Shown here: positions 17,032 to 27,167 of the stretch, in pieces
Layout: the number at the start of each line of letters is the position of its first letter
Numbering within the stretch: the stretch's first letter is position 1
From: Methylobacter sp.
GTDB taxonomy: Bacteria > Pseudomonadota > Gammaproteobacteria > Methylococcales > Methylomonadaceae
Direction of reading: 5' to 3'
Assembly (NCBI GenBank): GCA_026399025.1
Contig: JAPLRU010000045.1
Coordinates: 1 to 62,114 of the forward strand
Length of the DNA: 62,114 bases
The notes under the pieces: generated by a model
What the model saw: only the letters and a program-made list of their open reading frames with translations
The model's database searches: none
What the model was told of the DNA's origin: nothing
Made by a program: the position numbers and the translations under genes

Positions 17032-19335
17032 TCAAAACAGGCTTTCTGTCGTCTTTTCATCGGACCGATCGGCATCGGGTGACGAGTTACCGGACGATGC
17101 GAAACGGGCCGGTACATGTTCCGCTTGGAAAAACTCCCATATCCCTCCCTTATTCGCAGATGCGGTTAGCAAGCCGGTTTCCGGGCTTATAAACGCCTTC
17201 ACTATTCCTTCCGGCATTTCCAGAGGAGTTTCCGGCCTGTCTTTTAGAGCAACTCGCATAAACTCTATCCACATCGGCAATGCGGCTACACCCCCTGTTT
17301 CAGCACTCCCCAGCGGAGAAAAGTCGTCGAAACCAACCCATGCGGTGGCGACATTGGATTGTGCGTAACCATTAAACCAAGCGTCGCGTTGTTCATTGGT
17401 GGTTCCGGTTTTTCCGGCAAGGTCTTGCCGGCCCAGTACTTTTGCGCCCGTTGCGGTGCCGTGTTGGACCACGTCCCTTAATAGCGAATTCATTAAAAAA
17501 CAGATTTGCGGTGTAATAATTCTAGGTGCGTAGCTGCGATTTAATAATTGATTGCTATCGCATGAAGGGCAAGCGGTGGCAGGTTTGGCCTGGTAAATGC
17601 TTTCCCCTTCATTTGATTCAATGCGTTCAATAAAATAAGGCTTGATCAGGAAACCGCCGTTGGCGAAGGTGGCGTAAACTCTTGCCATTTGTAGCGGCGA
17701 CGCATAGCCGCTGCCCAGTGCCAAAGACAGGGTTTTAGGTATTTGTTCTTCAGTAAAGCCAAAGCGCAATGCGGTTGCGACGGCTTTTTCAATGCCCATT
17801 TCTTTCAATAAGCGGATGGAAATAATATTTCTTGAGTGGGTGATAGCAGCTCGGATGCTGGTGGGGCCGTAGAATCTTTTGTTGTAATTCTCCGGTCGCC
17901 ATTCGTTTTCTTGCCCCGGAATGTCGATGACTAAAGGTGCATCGTTAATAAGACTGGCCGGGGTGTAGCCTTGCTCAAGCGCAGTGGTGTAAATGATGGG
18001 CTTGAAGCCTGAGCCCGGCTGCCTTTTTGATTGCGTGGCCCGGTTGTATTTGTTGCGGAAAAAGTCGAAGCCTCCGGTTAATGCTAAAATGGCGCCATTG
18101 GTAGGATTTAATGAAACAAACGCGCCTTCTACTTCGGGTACTTGGGTTAAGGCCCAACTGCCATTCGGCAATTGACGAACCCGGACAATATCGCCGGTTC
18201 TCAATAGACCGGAGCTTATGCTGCCGGTCCATTTCATGTTTTCCTTCGGTATTTCAATCAGCGTTTGGTCTTGAAGGCCGGCCGTTGCGAGATTGCTGTT
18301 TACACTCAAAACGAGGGCCGGCAAAGTATCGCCGATGACAGGGAGTTCATGGAAATCGGTGTCTTTGTTAACGCTTGGGCGACGGTATCCGTGGCGTTCG
18401 TCATACCCATGCAAGGTGTTGTTAAGCGCCTGGTTGGCTGTAGTTTGCAAGGCGCCGTTTAGGGTGGTATAGACTTTGAACCCGGACGTGTAAGCTTGTT
18501 CGCCATAGAGTTCGAGCATTTTTTGGCGGACCATTTCGGCTAAATACAGCGCTGAAATTTCAGGCGTTACAAATTGCAGCTTTGCGGTAGACCGTTGCTT
18601 TAACGCGTCGTCATAGTCCGATTGAGTGATATGCTTAAGCTCAAGCATGCGGTGCAACACATAATTGCGCCTTTCAAGGGCTCGGGCCTCGTTAGTGATA
18701 GGGTTGTACAGGGACGGCGCTTTAGGCAAGCCGGCAATCATGGCGTACTCCGCCAAACTCAGGTCGGTTAAGGCTTTGCCGTAATAGACCTGAGCCGCGG
18801 CGGCAATGCCGTAAGCCCGATGACCCATGAAAATTTGGTTTAAATAAAGCTCCAGTATTTTATCTTTTGAATACTCGTGTTCTATTTTTAACGCGAGCAT
18901 GATTTCCTTTAACTTGCGGGTATAGGTTTTTTCATTGTTAAGCAGGAAGTTGCGGGTAACCTGCATGGTGATCGTGCTGCCGCCCTGCTTTTTCTTGCCG
19001 GTTAAGGCAAGTTGCAGGCCGGCTCGGAGCAGACCGTTAAAGTCGACGCCGGGATGTTCGTAAAAGCTGTCGTCTTCAGCGGCAAGAAAGGCATTAATAA
19101 GTTGTTGAGGGACGTCTTCTATGTTGACAGGGATGCGTTTCTTCTCGCCGAATTGGGCGATCAGCAAATTATCGCTGGTGTAGATGCTTAAAGGGGTCTG
19201 GTATTGGACATTATGCAGGGTTTTAATATCGGGTAAATCGGCTGAGAGCTTGTTATATAAAAGGATAGCCGGTAGTGTAGCGGACAAGGTTGCGCTCAGA
19301 AAAAAAATAGTCAGCCATTTTAGAATTTTAGCCAC
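17032..19335 (-). CDS. mrcA: Penicillin-binding protein 1A (bifunctional)
   Basis: A 767-residue class A penicillin-binding protein that polymerises glycan strands and crosslinks peptides at the inner membrane. An N-terminal signal anchor (residues about 5-27) is followed by the GT51 transglycosylase domain with EDDSFYEHPGVDF and KEIMLALKIEHEYSKDKILELYLN, then by the transpeptidase domain. That domain has SxxK in GSGFKP, SxN in THSRN and KTGTT. The start is GTG at 19335. It is somewhat shorter than the E. coli enzyme. It is divergent from pilM, the common arrangement in gammaproteobacteria. Confidence 0.97.
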   Translation of the reverse strand: MAKILKWLTIFFLSATLSATLPAILLYNKLSADLPDIKTLHNVQYQTPLSIYTSDNLLIAQFGEKKRIPVNIEDVPQQLINAFLAAEDDSFYEHPGVDFNGLLRAGLQLALTGKKKQGGSTITMQVTRNFLLNNEKTYTRKLKEIMLALKIEHEYSKDKILELYLNQIFMGHRAYGIAAAAQVYYGKALTDLSLAEYAMIAGLPKAPSLYNPITNEARALERRNYVLHRMLELKHITQSDYDDALKQRSTAKLQFVTPEISALYLAEMVRQKMLELYGEQAYTSGFKVYTTLNGALQTTANQALNNTLHGYDERHGYRRPSVNKDTDFHELPVIGDTLPALVLSVNSNLATAGLQDQTLIEIPKENMKWTGSISSGLLRTGDIVRVRQLPNGSWALTQVPEVEGAFVSLNPTNGAILALTGGFDFFRNKYNRATQSKRQPGSGFKPIIYTTALEQGYTPASLINDAPLVIDIPGQENEWRPENYNKRFYGPTSIRAAITHSRNIISIRLLKEMGIEKAVATALRFGFTEEQIPKTLSLALGSGYASPLQMARVYATFANGGFLIKPYFIERIESNEGESIYQAKPATACPSCDSNQLLNRSYAPRIITPQICFLMNSLLRDVVQHGTATGAKVLGRQDLAGKTGTTNEQRDAWFNGYAQSNVATAWVGFDDFSPLGSAETGGVAALPMWIEFMRVALKDRPETPLEMPEGIVKAFISPETGLLTASANKGGIWEFFQAEHVPARFASSGNSSPDADRSDEKTTESLF

Positions 19336-19576
19336 AAGTCATCCAGGGAACGGTGCGGAATTGATAAAAACGGTAGGTGTTCGGCTTACAAACGGCGATC
19401 CTGCCGTGTTTTCGCTGTAGATAAAAAGCAACAGGTCCAACAAATTAAATAGGCATTTTAAGCATCAAAACAAAAAAGGCTACTATACTTTCGCCAATCA
19501 ATGGGTTTTGTGATCTTGATTGCTTATATTGCAGCCGACAGATCACGATATCGTCAAGTTTTTCAAGGGTTAGTTC

Positions 19577-20638
19577 ATGAGCTGGTTTAGTAAGAAACAG
19601 AGTGCCGTTCTAGGTATTGACATCAGTACTGCGGCGATAAAATTGCTCGAATTGAGCAAAGTCGGCGCTCGTTACCGGGTTGAAAGTTATGCGGTCGCGC
19701 CTTTGCCGCAAGACGCTGTTATCGACAAAAATATAGCAAATATTGAAGTGATAGCCGATGCGATAAAAATCGCGTTAAAGCAATCCGGATCAAAGCTAAA
19801 GCAAGCCTCGGTTGCTGTTGCAGGATCTTCGGTAATGACCAAAGTGATACCGATGCCGGCTTCCTTAAGCGATGAGGAAATGGAAGAGCAAATCATGGTG
19901 GAAGCCGACCAGTATGTGCCTTATTCGCTGGACGAGGTGAATTTCGATTTTGAAGTGCAGGGCGAAAATGAGAGTAACCCTGAAATGGTTAATGTGTTGC
20001 TGGCCGCATCGCGCAAGGAAATTATTGAAGACCGTGTCGAAGTGTTGGCCAAGGCGGGCTTAAAGGCCAAAATTGTCGATGTCGAGGCCTTTGCGATGGA
20101 AAATGCGTTCGCCTTGTTGATAGACCAATTGCCGGATGGCGTGGAAGGCCAAACGGTTGCGATTGTCGATATCGGCGCGACGATGACCGCGTTAAATGTT
20201 TTGTACAGTTGCCGTACCGTGTACACCCGAGACCAAGGCTTTGGCGGTAAACAATTGACGGAAGAGATTCAGCGCCGCTATGGCTTAACTTATGAAGAGG
20301 CCGGTTTGGCAAAAAAGCTGGGCGGTTTGCCGGATAATTACACCGTGGATGTGCTTGACCCGTTTAGACGGGCAATGGTTCAGCAAATCCAGCGTTCGAT
20401 ACAGTTTTTTGTGTCATCAAGCGCCAATAGGCGTATCGACAGTCTTATCCTGGCAGGCGGTTGCGCATCAATACCGGGTATTGAAAAAATGGTTCAACAA
20501 GCGCTGGGGGTGCCTACGGTTATAGCCAATCCCTTTATCAATATGTCTTTATCAAGTAAGGTAAAACCGCAGTCCTTGAGCAATGACGCTTCGGCTATGA
20601 TGATCGCCTGCGGCTTGGCATTAAGGAGTTTCGACTAA
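19577..20638 (+). CDS. pilM: Type IV pilus assembly protein PilM
   Basis: A 353-residue actin-like ATPase-fold protein of the pilus alignment subcomplex. The phosphate-1 motif is GIDISTAAIKLLELSK (residues about 13-28) and a second nucleotide-binding motif is VDIGATMTALNVL. It binds the short cytoplasmic N-terminus of PilN. The stop and the pilN start overlap (TAATG), and five pil genes run in one operon pilM-N-O-P-Q that builds the envelope-spanning pilus machine. Confidence 0.97.
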   Translation: MSWFSKKQSAVLGIDISTAAIKLLELSKVGARYRVESYAVAPLPQDAVIDKNIANIEVIADAIKIALKQSGSKLKQASVAVAGSSVMTKVIPMPASLSDEEMEEQIMVEADQYVPYSLDEVNFDFEVQGENESNPEMVNVLLAASRKEIIEDRVEVLAKAGLKAKIVDVEAFAMENAFALLIDQLPDGVEGQTVAIVDIGATMTALNVLYSCRTVYTRDQGFGGKQLTEEIQRRYGLTYEEAGLAKKLGGLPDNYTVDVLDPFRRAMVQQIQRSIQFFVSSSANRRIDSLILAGGCASIPGIEKMVQQALGVPTVIANPFINMSLSSKVKPQSLSNDASAMMIACGLALRSFD

Positions 20639-21267
20639 TGGCAAAAATCAATTTATTGCCTTGGCGCGAAGAACTCCGCGCGCAGAAAAAACAGGATTTT
20701 ATCAATGCTATTGGCGTGGCTGTGGTGTTTACCGCCCTTATTTTTGGCTGCGTTCATCTGTATATCGATGGCTTAAAGGCGCATCAAGAACAGAGAAACA
20801 AGCTGATTCAGGACGAAATAGCCTTATTGGATATAAAAATTGCCAAAATTAAAACGATTGAGGAGCAAAAAAGTAAGTTGCTGACCAAAATTGAACTGAT
20901 TCAAAAATTGCAGGAAAGTCGTCCGGAAATCGTGCATTTGTTTGACGAGCTTCCCAAGGTAACGCCTGACGGCGTTTTTCTGACTAAATTTACTCAAGTC
21001 GGTGCCGAACTCTCGTTTGACGGTAAGTCGCAATCGAATGCGCGCGTTTCCGCGTTCATGAGAGCGATCGAAGCCTCGGCTTGGCTGAATAACCCGGCGC
21101 TTACTGTGATTCAAACAGGGAATAAAGACAAGGTCAGCCACGATCAGTTAAGCGATTTTACGCTGCATGCCAAACAAGGTAATAAGAATGCGCAAGCAGC
21201 GCCGGCTGCGGAGGGCGGAAGCGCCGCAAACGCCAAGCAACCGAAGCGGCCGGCTGGGAGCAAGTAA
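20638..21267 (+). CDS. pilN: Type IV pilus assembly protein PilN
   Basis: A 209-residue inner-membrane protein. It begins with the conserved cytoplasmic motif INLLPWREELR (residues 4-14), which docks into PilM. One membrane helix follows (about 23-43), then a coiled coil and a small periplasmic ferredoxin-like domain. The C-terminus is a Gly/Ala/Lys-rich tail. It pairs with PilO. Its first base overlaps the end of pilM and its last base overlaps the start of pilO, so translation is coupled. Confidence 0.96.
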   Translation: MAKINLLPWREELRAQKKQDFINAIGVAVVFTALIFGCVHLYIDGLKAHQEQRNKLIQDEIALLDIKIAKIKTIEEQKSKLLTKIELIQKLQESRPEIVHLFDELPKVTPDGVFLTKFTQVGAELSFDGKSQSNARVSAFMRAIEASAWLNNPALTVIQTGNKDKVSHDQLSDFTLHAKQGNKNAQAAPAAEGGSAANAKQPKRPAGSK

Positions 21268-21893
21268 TGAATCTGTCGGAAATTAATTGGGATCCTAATG
21301 AGGCGGGGACTTGGCCGTTACCGATCAAAGCCGCAACCATTGGAATTATCTGCGTACTGGTGTTCGGCGCCGGCATTTATTTTGACACGATGGATCAATT
21401 GAAAGCGCTTGAAGCTTCCGAGAAAAAAGAGCTGGAATTGAAGCAGTCGTTTGAGACCAAACAAAAAAAATCAATCACGCTTCAAGACTATCAGGATCAA
21501 TTGGCGCAAATCGAAACAGAACTGGATGATATGATTCGGCAAATGCCCACTCAAGAAGAAGTGGCGAGCCTGTTGATCGACATCTCTCAGACCGGATTGG
21601 CCAGCGGCCTTGAATTCAGGTTATTCAAGCCCGGCGCGCCGGTGCGCAAAGACTTCTATTCAGAGCTGCCGATTAGTATTGAAGTCATCGGTAAATACGA
21701 AGAACTGGGCTTGTTTGTGAGCGGTTTGGCCTCATTACCCCGCATCGTTACGGTACACGACGTCAACATTATTCCCGAAGGTAAAGACGGTAAAGCCGGG
21801 GAAATGAAAATGAATGCAACGGTCAAGACTTATAACGAAGGAAGCGGCGAAGCGCCAACGCCGGACGTCAAAAAGAAAAGAGGGAAAAAGTAA
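21267..21893 (+). CDS. pilO: Type IV pilus assembly protein PilO
   Basis: A 208-residue bitopic inner-membrane protein. The membrane helix is near residues 18-38 (ATIGIICVLVFGAGIYF), followed by a periplasmic coiled coil and a ferredoxin-like domain (IDISQTGLASGLEFRLF, GKYEELGLFVSGLASLPRIV). It forms a heterodimer with PilN and contacts the lipoprotein PilP. Start and stop overlap both neighbours by one base. Confidence 0.96.
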   Translation: MNLSEINWDPNEAGTWPLPIKAATIGIICVLVFGAGIYFDTMDQLKALEASEKKELELKQSFETKQKKSITLQDYQDQLAQIETELDDMIRQMPTQEEVASLLIDISQTGLASGLEFRLFKPGAPVRKDFYSELPISIEVIGKYEELGLFVSGLASLPRIVTVHDVNIIPEGKDGKAGEMKMNATVKTYNEGSGEAPTPDVKKKRGKK

Positions 21894-22507
21894 TGGACTA
21901 CTCTAAATTGCTGCAAAAGCGAATTTATTCGCGTTTTTTAAAGTCTGGCGCACGACTACTGCAATGGCTGCAGTTAAGCTCAGGTCCCTCTTTGCGAATC
22001 AATTGCGTCGTTTTTATGATTTTACTGTCGGGCTGCGGCAGTGATGATTTTTCGGATTTAACTCGTTATATTGCAGAAGTTAAGGCGCGGCCAAAGGAAG
22101 CTATTAAACCTTTGCCTGAAATTAAGGTGATTGAGCCTTTTCTGTTTAAGCCGGAAGGCCTGCGTGACCCGTTTAAGCCGCTGGAGCAGCCTGAACAGAA
22201 CGAGGGGGCCGATGTTTCAACGGCTAGCGGTATTAAACCGGATACCACACGGCGTAAAGAAGAACTGGAGGCTTTTCCTTTGGATGGTCTAAAAATGGTA
22301 GGGACGGTCAACATGAAGTCGAATTTATGGGGATTGGTAAAAGCGAGTGACGGCACTATTTATCGGGTCAAGGTTGGGAATTATATGGGTAAAAATTACG
22401 GAAAAATTATACGTATAGTCAGCGATAAAATTGAATTAATGGAAATAGTCCCCGACAAACCGGGAACATGGCGGGAACAACCGTCTTCAATAGCGTTGAC
22501 AGAGTGA
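21893..22507 (+). CDS. pilP: Type IV pilus lipoprotein PilP
   Basis: A 204-residue lipoprotein that links PilN/PilO to the secretin PilQ. The lipobox is MILLSGC near residues 42-48, so the N-terminal extension before it is unusually long; an internal ATG near 22016, just before the ILLSGC segment, could be an alternative start but leaves almost no signal peptide. The C-terminal domain has the family motif LDGLKMVGTVNMKSNLWGLV. It overlaps pilO by one base and sits 16 bases before pilQ. Confidence 0.95.
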   Translation: MDYSKLLQKRIYSRFLKSGARLLQWLQLSSGPSLRINCVVFMILLSGCGSDDFSDLTRYIAEVKARPKEAIKPLPEIKVIEPFLFKPEGLRDPFKPLEQPEQNEGADVSTASGIKPDTTRRKEELEAFPLDGLKMVGTVNMKSNLWGLVKASDGTIYRVKVGNYMGKNYGKIIRIVSDKIELMEIVPDKPGTWREQPSSIALTE

Positions 22508-22523
22508 TGGGACAGGATAAAAA

Positions 22524-24917
22524 ATGAATAATAAGCAAGGTGGCCTTACGATGAACTCTTACAGCATGCGAGTAAATTTGCGAGCAAAAACATTCTATTT
22601 ATATATTGGACTCGGGCTGTTCTTATTTGTTTTCCAAATCGCATCTGTCAAAGCCGGTGATCTGGCGATATCGGCAATAAATTTTGCGACTCAGGCCGGC
22701 GATAAATTGCAGATTGAAATGGAAATGACCGGGGCTGCGATGACGCCCACACTATTTAAAACGGATAATCCCGCTCGTATCGCTTTGGACTTTGTCGGCG
22801 TAAAAAGCGCGCTGCCCAAGAAAATGTACCCTATTAATCAGGGCGTAGCGAACAGCATTTATGTGGTGGAAGCGGCGGGCAGAGTTCGTGTCGTTGTTAA
22901 TCTGGTGGAATCGACTCCGTTTGAAACCAAGGTCGTCGGCAATAAAGTATTACTGACTTTGACTTCCGCAAAGACCGCGCCAGCTCTTGTCGCATCGAAA
23001 CCTACTAGTGCAAAGCCTGCAACGCCTGTTACAACCAAGGCAACTAATGCGGTCGTTTCCGCGTTAGTGCCGGCCCAAGATATCAGCGGCTTCGATTTTA
23101 AGCGTGGCGATAGAGGGGAAGGGCGCATATTAGTTTCACTCGCCAACCCGAATACTATCGTTAATTCCAAAAAAGAAGGCGGAAAAGTCATTGTCAGCTT
23201 TCTTAACACTCGCTTGCCCGCTGGCTTGGCTAAAAGGTTGGATGTTTCGGAGTTTGCAACGCCTGTTAAGTTTGTCGATACGATTTCATCCGATCAGCAA
23301 ACCACCCTTACGGTGACGACGCAAAATGAACTTTACGATTATTCGGTGTTTCAAGCGGATGGCTTATTGACTGTCGAGTTTCGTCCTTTAAGCAATGAAG
23401 AGAAAGATGCGTTGGAGAGGTCGCGTACCAAATATACCGGCGACAGATTGTCTTTAAATTTCCAGGAAATCGAAATACGCAGTGTTATCGCTATTTTAGC
23501 TGAGTTTACCGGACAGAATGTGGTCGCCGGCGACGATGTAACGGGTACAATTACTTTAAAGTTGGATGACGTGCCTTGGGATGAAGCGTTGGACTTTATT
23601 ATGATGACCAAGGAGTTGGGCAAATATGAATCGGGTACGGTCACGCTGATTTCAACCTTGGATAAAATTAAGGACTACAAGAAGAAACAACAGGAAACCG
23701 AGAAAGTCGTTGAACAATTGGATCCGTTGGTCACTGAATATATTAAAATCAATTACGCTAAAGCCCAGGATTTTAGAAAACTGTTGAATGGCTTTGACTC
23801 CGGTATTTTCGGCAGTTGCGGAGTGACCGGCAGTACATCGGGATCGTCCGCGTCTTCCGGTAGTTCATCTTCCGCGTCTTCCGCGTCTGCTTCGGGTGGT
23901 TCTTCGGGAGGAGGCCAAACCGGGCAAAGCCAAGGAGCCGGGGCCGGTGCTGCCGGGATCGAAAACGACAAGTTAGGTTTGCTTTCCGCTCGCGGCTCGG
24001 TCGTGGTGGATGCCCGAACTAACACCTTGATTGTTCGCGAAACGACAAAACGTCTGGAAGAGGTCAAGAAACTGATACGCAAGCTTGATATTCCGGTGCG
24101 TCAAGTGATGATCGAGGCGCGGGTGGTTATTGCCAATGACAATTTTACTGAAAATTTAGGTGTCAGGTTTGGTGCGGCAAAACAAAATGGCAACTCATTT
24201 GCCATCGGCGGCGCTGGAAGACCGGGGGGGGAAATAGTAAATCCACCAACCCCGGTAGTCGGCATGGGTAACGGTGCAGTCAACGCGGCAGGAACTCCCG
24301 ATAACACCAATATGCTGGTTGATTTGGGTGTGGCTGCGTTGACATCCACTCCCCCCGGCGCTTTGGGAATGACTCTCGCCCGAGGGGCCGATTACGTGTT
24401 GAACCTTGAACTTCAGGCCTTACAAATTGAAGGAAAAGGTGAAATAGTCTCCAACCCCAGGGTCATGACAATGGATCGTTGCACGGCCGTGATGAAGCAA
24501 GGCGTCCAAATTCCGGTTACGACGCCTCCGACGGCAAATTCGCCGGCAACCGTTACTTATATAGATGCAACGCTTGAATTAAATGCAACGCCGCAGATTA
24601 CCCCCAGCGGATCGGTGGTTATGAATCTGCTGGTAAAGAAAGACAATGCGAATAGCACCAGTAACCCTGTGTCGGGTAACCCCGGAATCGATACCAGACA
24701 GATTAAAACATCGGTGCTTGTTGAAGATGGCGAGACCGTTGTTCTAGGCGGTGTTTATGAAGGTACTGAAGCTTACGGCAAGAATAAAATCCCGTTTTTC
24801 GCCGATTTACCGGGTATTGGATTTTTATTTACCAATTCAACAACTAATAAAACCAAGCAGGAATTATTGATTTTTGTCACGCCTAAAATTATGAAAGATA
24901 CGGTAGCCGGCGATTGA
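22524..24917 (+). CDS. pilQ: Type IV pilus secretin PilQ
   Basis: A 797-residue outer-membrane secretin that forms the pilus exit pore. After a signal peptide (about 18-42) come two AMIN domains that bind peptidoglycan (residues about 50-150 and 190-290), a secretin/TonB short N-terminal domain (LSLNFQEIEIRSVIAILAEF), a NolW-like domain and the secretin barrel (QVMIEARVVIANDNF to the C-terminus). A low-complexity Ser/Gly linker near residues 433-475 interrupts the NolW region. An ATG at 22551 with AAGGTGG upstream is an alternative start. The aroK and aroB genes that often follow pilQ are absent. Confidence 0.97.
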   Translation: MNNKQGGLTMNSYSMRVNLRAKTFYLYIGLGLFLFVFQIASVKAGDLAISAINFATQAGDKLQIEMEMTGAAMTPTLFKTDNPARIALDFVGVKSALPKKMYPINQGVANSIYVVEAAGRVRVVVNLVESTPFETKVVGNKVLLTLTSAKTAPALVASKPTSAKPATPVTTKATNAVVSALVPAQDISGFDFKRGDRGEGRILVSLANPNTIVNSKKEGGKVIVSFLNTRLPAGLAKRLDVSEFATPVKFVDTISSDQQTTLTVTTQNELYDYSVFQADGLLTVEFRPLSNEEKDALERSRTKYTGDRLSLNFQEIEIRSVIAILAEFTGQNVVAGDDVTGTITLKLDDVPWDEALDFIMMTKELGKYESGTVTLISTLDKIKDYKKKQQETEKVVEQLDPLVTEYIKINYAKAQDFRKLLNGFDSGIFGSCGVTGSTSGSSASSGSSSSASSASASGGSSGGGQTGQSQGAGAGAAGIENDKLGLLSARGSVVVDARTNTLIVRETTKRLEEVKKLIRKLDIPVRQVMIEARVVIANDNFTENLGVRFGAAKQNGNSFAIGGAGRPGGEIVNPPTPVVGMGNGAVNAAGTPDNTNMLVDLGVAALTSTPPGALGMTLARGADYVLNLELQALQIEGKGEIVSNPRVMTMDRCTAVMKQGVQIPVTTPPTANSPATVTYIDATLELNATPQITPSGSVVMNLLVKKDNANSTSNPVSGNPGIDTRQIKTSVLVEDGETVVLGGVYEGTEAYGKNKIPFFADLPGIGFLFTNSTTNKTKQELLIFVTPKIMKDTVAGD

Positions 24918-25559
24918 GTGTTTGTATTTAGGTGGCGTATAGAGTCCGTAGCTAATATAGTGACATTTGCTCCTTCTCCCTCAGGGACGACTCCATGGAT
25001 GGAGGAGGTAGAGCAACGCATGGAGCAGTTGCCGAGAAGGTTGGGATGAGGGGATATAAATAAGTATTTTTCCTTATTTTAAATCCCCTCACCCAACCCT
25101 CTCCCGCTGGAGAGGGCTTTGCGTCGCTTTATCAACTGAGGCATCTATAACAAGAAAAAATACGAAAGGCAGTGCTCACAGGCCGGAGTGTCACTGCCGT
25201 TAAGTTAAGCATAATGTACCTGCGGCCTTTGCACAGCGATTGCAGCGTTGCAGCGCCCTCATCGCAGGCATGGCCCGCTCCTACAACGCTTACCTCGGCG
25301 TTTTTCCCAATAATTCAAGTGCTGGAGTATCCGGCTTCATTTGCCGCCGCACCGGGTTATCCACTCGTGTAATGTCATCCGATTGTTATGATACGCATAG
25401 CGTATTTTTTGGGGTTCAGCGTTCCGGCTTATGCGCCCTTTTCTGCTCTCAGCAAAGAAATATTAATGAAATCCAGTCTTACGATGCTGTATAAAAGCCA
25501 TCGTTAGCCAATGAAAAAAACTATTAACTATGAGTTGCCGATATAAAGGAGCAGAACAA
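24918..25559. repeat. Intergenic gap with dispersed repeats
   Basis: No gene is visible over 640 bases. The part near 25035-25108 matches the inverted repeat at 7608-7676 (GATGAGGGGAT and ATCCCCTCACCCAACCCTC). The part at 25185-25212 (CCGGAGTGTCACTGCC then TTAAGTTAAG) matches 7555-7583. CATGGATGGAGG and GAGCAACGCATGGAGCAG also have counterparts near 7690-7725. The order of the blocks differs from the first locus, so these are composite repeats. Confidence 0.6.
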
Positions 25560-27167
25560 ATGAATTCCCAAACCAAAACATCCGGACTCGATCATTTGAT
25601 GTTCGATAATCGTTTTATTCGCGAGTTACCTGCCGACCCGCAAACCGTGAATAGCCGCCGTCAAGTCTTCGGCGCTTGTTATTCTCGGATCATGCCGGCT
25701 CCGGTCGCTCATCCGCAAAGGGTCGCTTATTCCAGGGAGATTGCGGAATTATTAGATTTGACTACGGAAGATTGTGAGTCCGCCATATTTACCCAAGTGT
25801 TTGTCGGTAATCGTCTGTTACCCGGTATGGATCCTTACGCAACGTGTTACGGCGGACATCAGTTCGGCAATTGGGCCGGTCAACTCGGTGACGGTCGCGC
25901 TATTAATCTCGGGGAAGTAGTTAACAAAAATGGCGAGCACTTTACCTTGCAACTGAAAGGCGCGGGTGAAACCCCTTATTCAAGAAGCGCTGACGGTTTG
26001 GCGGTGTTGCGCTCGTCGGTGCGCGAATTTTTATGCAGTGAAGCTATGCATCATCTGGGGGTGCCGACGACGCGGGCATTGAGTTTGATACTGACCGGCG
26101 AAGAAGTTATCCGGGATATGTTTTACAACGGCAATCCCCAGCCCGAACCGGGTGCCGTGGTTTGCCGGGTTGCGCCGTCGTTTACCCGCTTCGGTAATTT
26201 CCAGATTTTTGCCGCCAGAGGCGAGCTTGAGTTACTGAAAAAGCTGGTGGACTACACCATTCGCACCGATTTTCCGCATTTAGGCGAACCCTCATTCGAG
26301 GTTTATCTTAAGTGGTTCGAAGAAGTCTGCCGCAGAACTGCGGAAATGATAGTCCACTGGCAGCGGGTCGGCTTTGTTCATGGCGTGATGAATACCGACA
26401 ATATGTCGATACTCGGCTTAACAATAGATTACGGCCCCTACGGCTGGCTGGAAAATTACGATCCCAACTGGACGCCCAATACCACCGATGCAACCGATCG
26501 TCGCTATCGTTTCGGTAACCAGCCGCAAATCGCTTTCTGGAATTTGGGACAACTGGCTAATGCCGTTTATTCGCTGATTGAGCAGGTTGAACCTCTGCAA
26601 CAGGCCATCAATACTTATAAAGATAGCTTCGAGCGAGGCTGGCAAAACATGGTTGCCTCCAAGCTGGGACTTGATGCGTTTGACCCGTATGTCGATAACG
26701 AGCTGAATACCGAATTGTTGATCCTGTTGCAATTGGTTGAAACCGATATGACCATTTTTTACCGCAACCTTGCGTTGTTGAGCATGGACACTGAACTCAG
26801 CGACGAGGCTTTAATGGTGCCGTTGATGGAGGCTTATTATGTACCGGAGCAATTAAACGAGGACTACAAAACGCGTCTTGGCAATTGGCTCAGGCGTTAT
26901 ATAGAACGGATTCAAGCTTCCGGCATGGATGATGCCGAACGGCGCAAGCGCATGAACGCAGTCAATCCCAAATACGTGTTGAGGAATTATCTGGCTCAAT
27001 TGGCGATAGACAAAGCGGAGCAGGGCGATTTCTCGATGGTGAATGAATTACTGGAACTATTGCGGCATCCCTACGATGAACAGCCGGGTAAAGAAGAGTT
27101 TGCGTTAAAACGCCCGGATTGGGCACGGCAACGAGCGGGATGTTCGATGTTGTCGTGTAGTTCTTAA
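25560..27167 (+). CDS. selO: SelO/YdiU family protein AMPylase
   Basis: A 535-residue pseudokinase-fold enzyme that transfers AMP from ATP to Ser, Thr or Tyr of target proteins and is linked to redox stress. Conserved blocks are YGGHQFGNWAGQLGDGRA, LKGAGETPYSRSADG, VHGVMNTDNMSILGLTIDYG and the C-terminal SCSS, where eukaryotic homologues carry selenocysteine. The tail also has an extra Cys (AGCSMLSCSS). The ATG at 25560 has AAAGGAG nine bases upstream and is preferred to an ATG ten codons earlier. It stands alone. Confidence 0.96.
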   Translation: MNSQTKTSGLDHLMFDNRFIRELPADPQTVNSRRQVFGACYSRIMPAPVAHPQRVAYSREIAELLDLTTEDCESAIFTQVFVGNRLLPGMDPYATCYGGHQFGNWAGQLGDGRAINLGEVVNKNGEHFTLQLKGAGETPYSRSADGLAVLRSSVREFLCSEAMHHLGVPTTRALSLILTGEEVIRDMFYNGNPQPEPGAVVCRVAPSFTRFGNFQIFAARGELELLKKLVDYTIRTDFPHLGEPSFEVYLKWFEEVCRRTAEMIVHWQRVGFVHGVMNTDNMSILGLTIDYGPYGWLENYDPNWTPNTTDATDRRYRFGNQPQIAFWNLGQLANAVYSLIEQVEPLQQAINTYKDSFERGWQNMVASKLGLDAFDPYVDNELNTELLILLQLVETDMTIFYRNLALLSMDTELSDEALMVPLMEAYYVPEQLNEDYKTRLGNWLRRYIERIQASGMDDAERRKRMNAVNPKYVLRNYLAQLAIDKAEQGDFSMVNELLELLRHPYDEQPGKEEFALKRPDWARQRAGCSMLSCSS

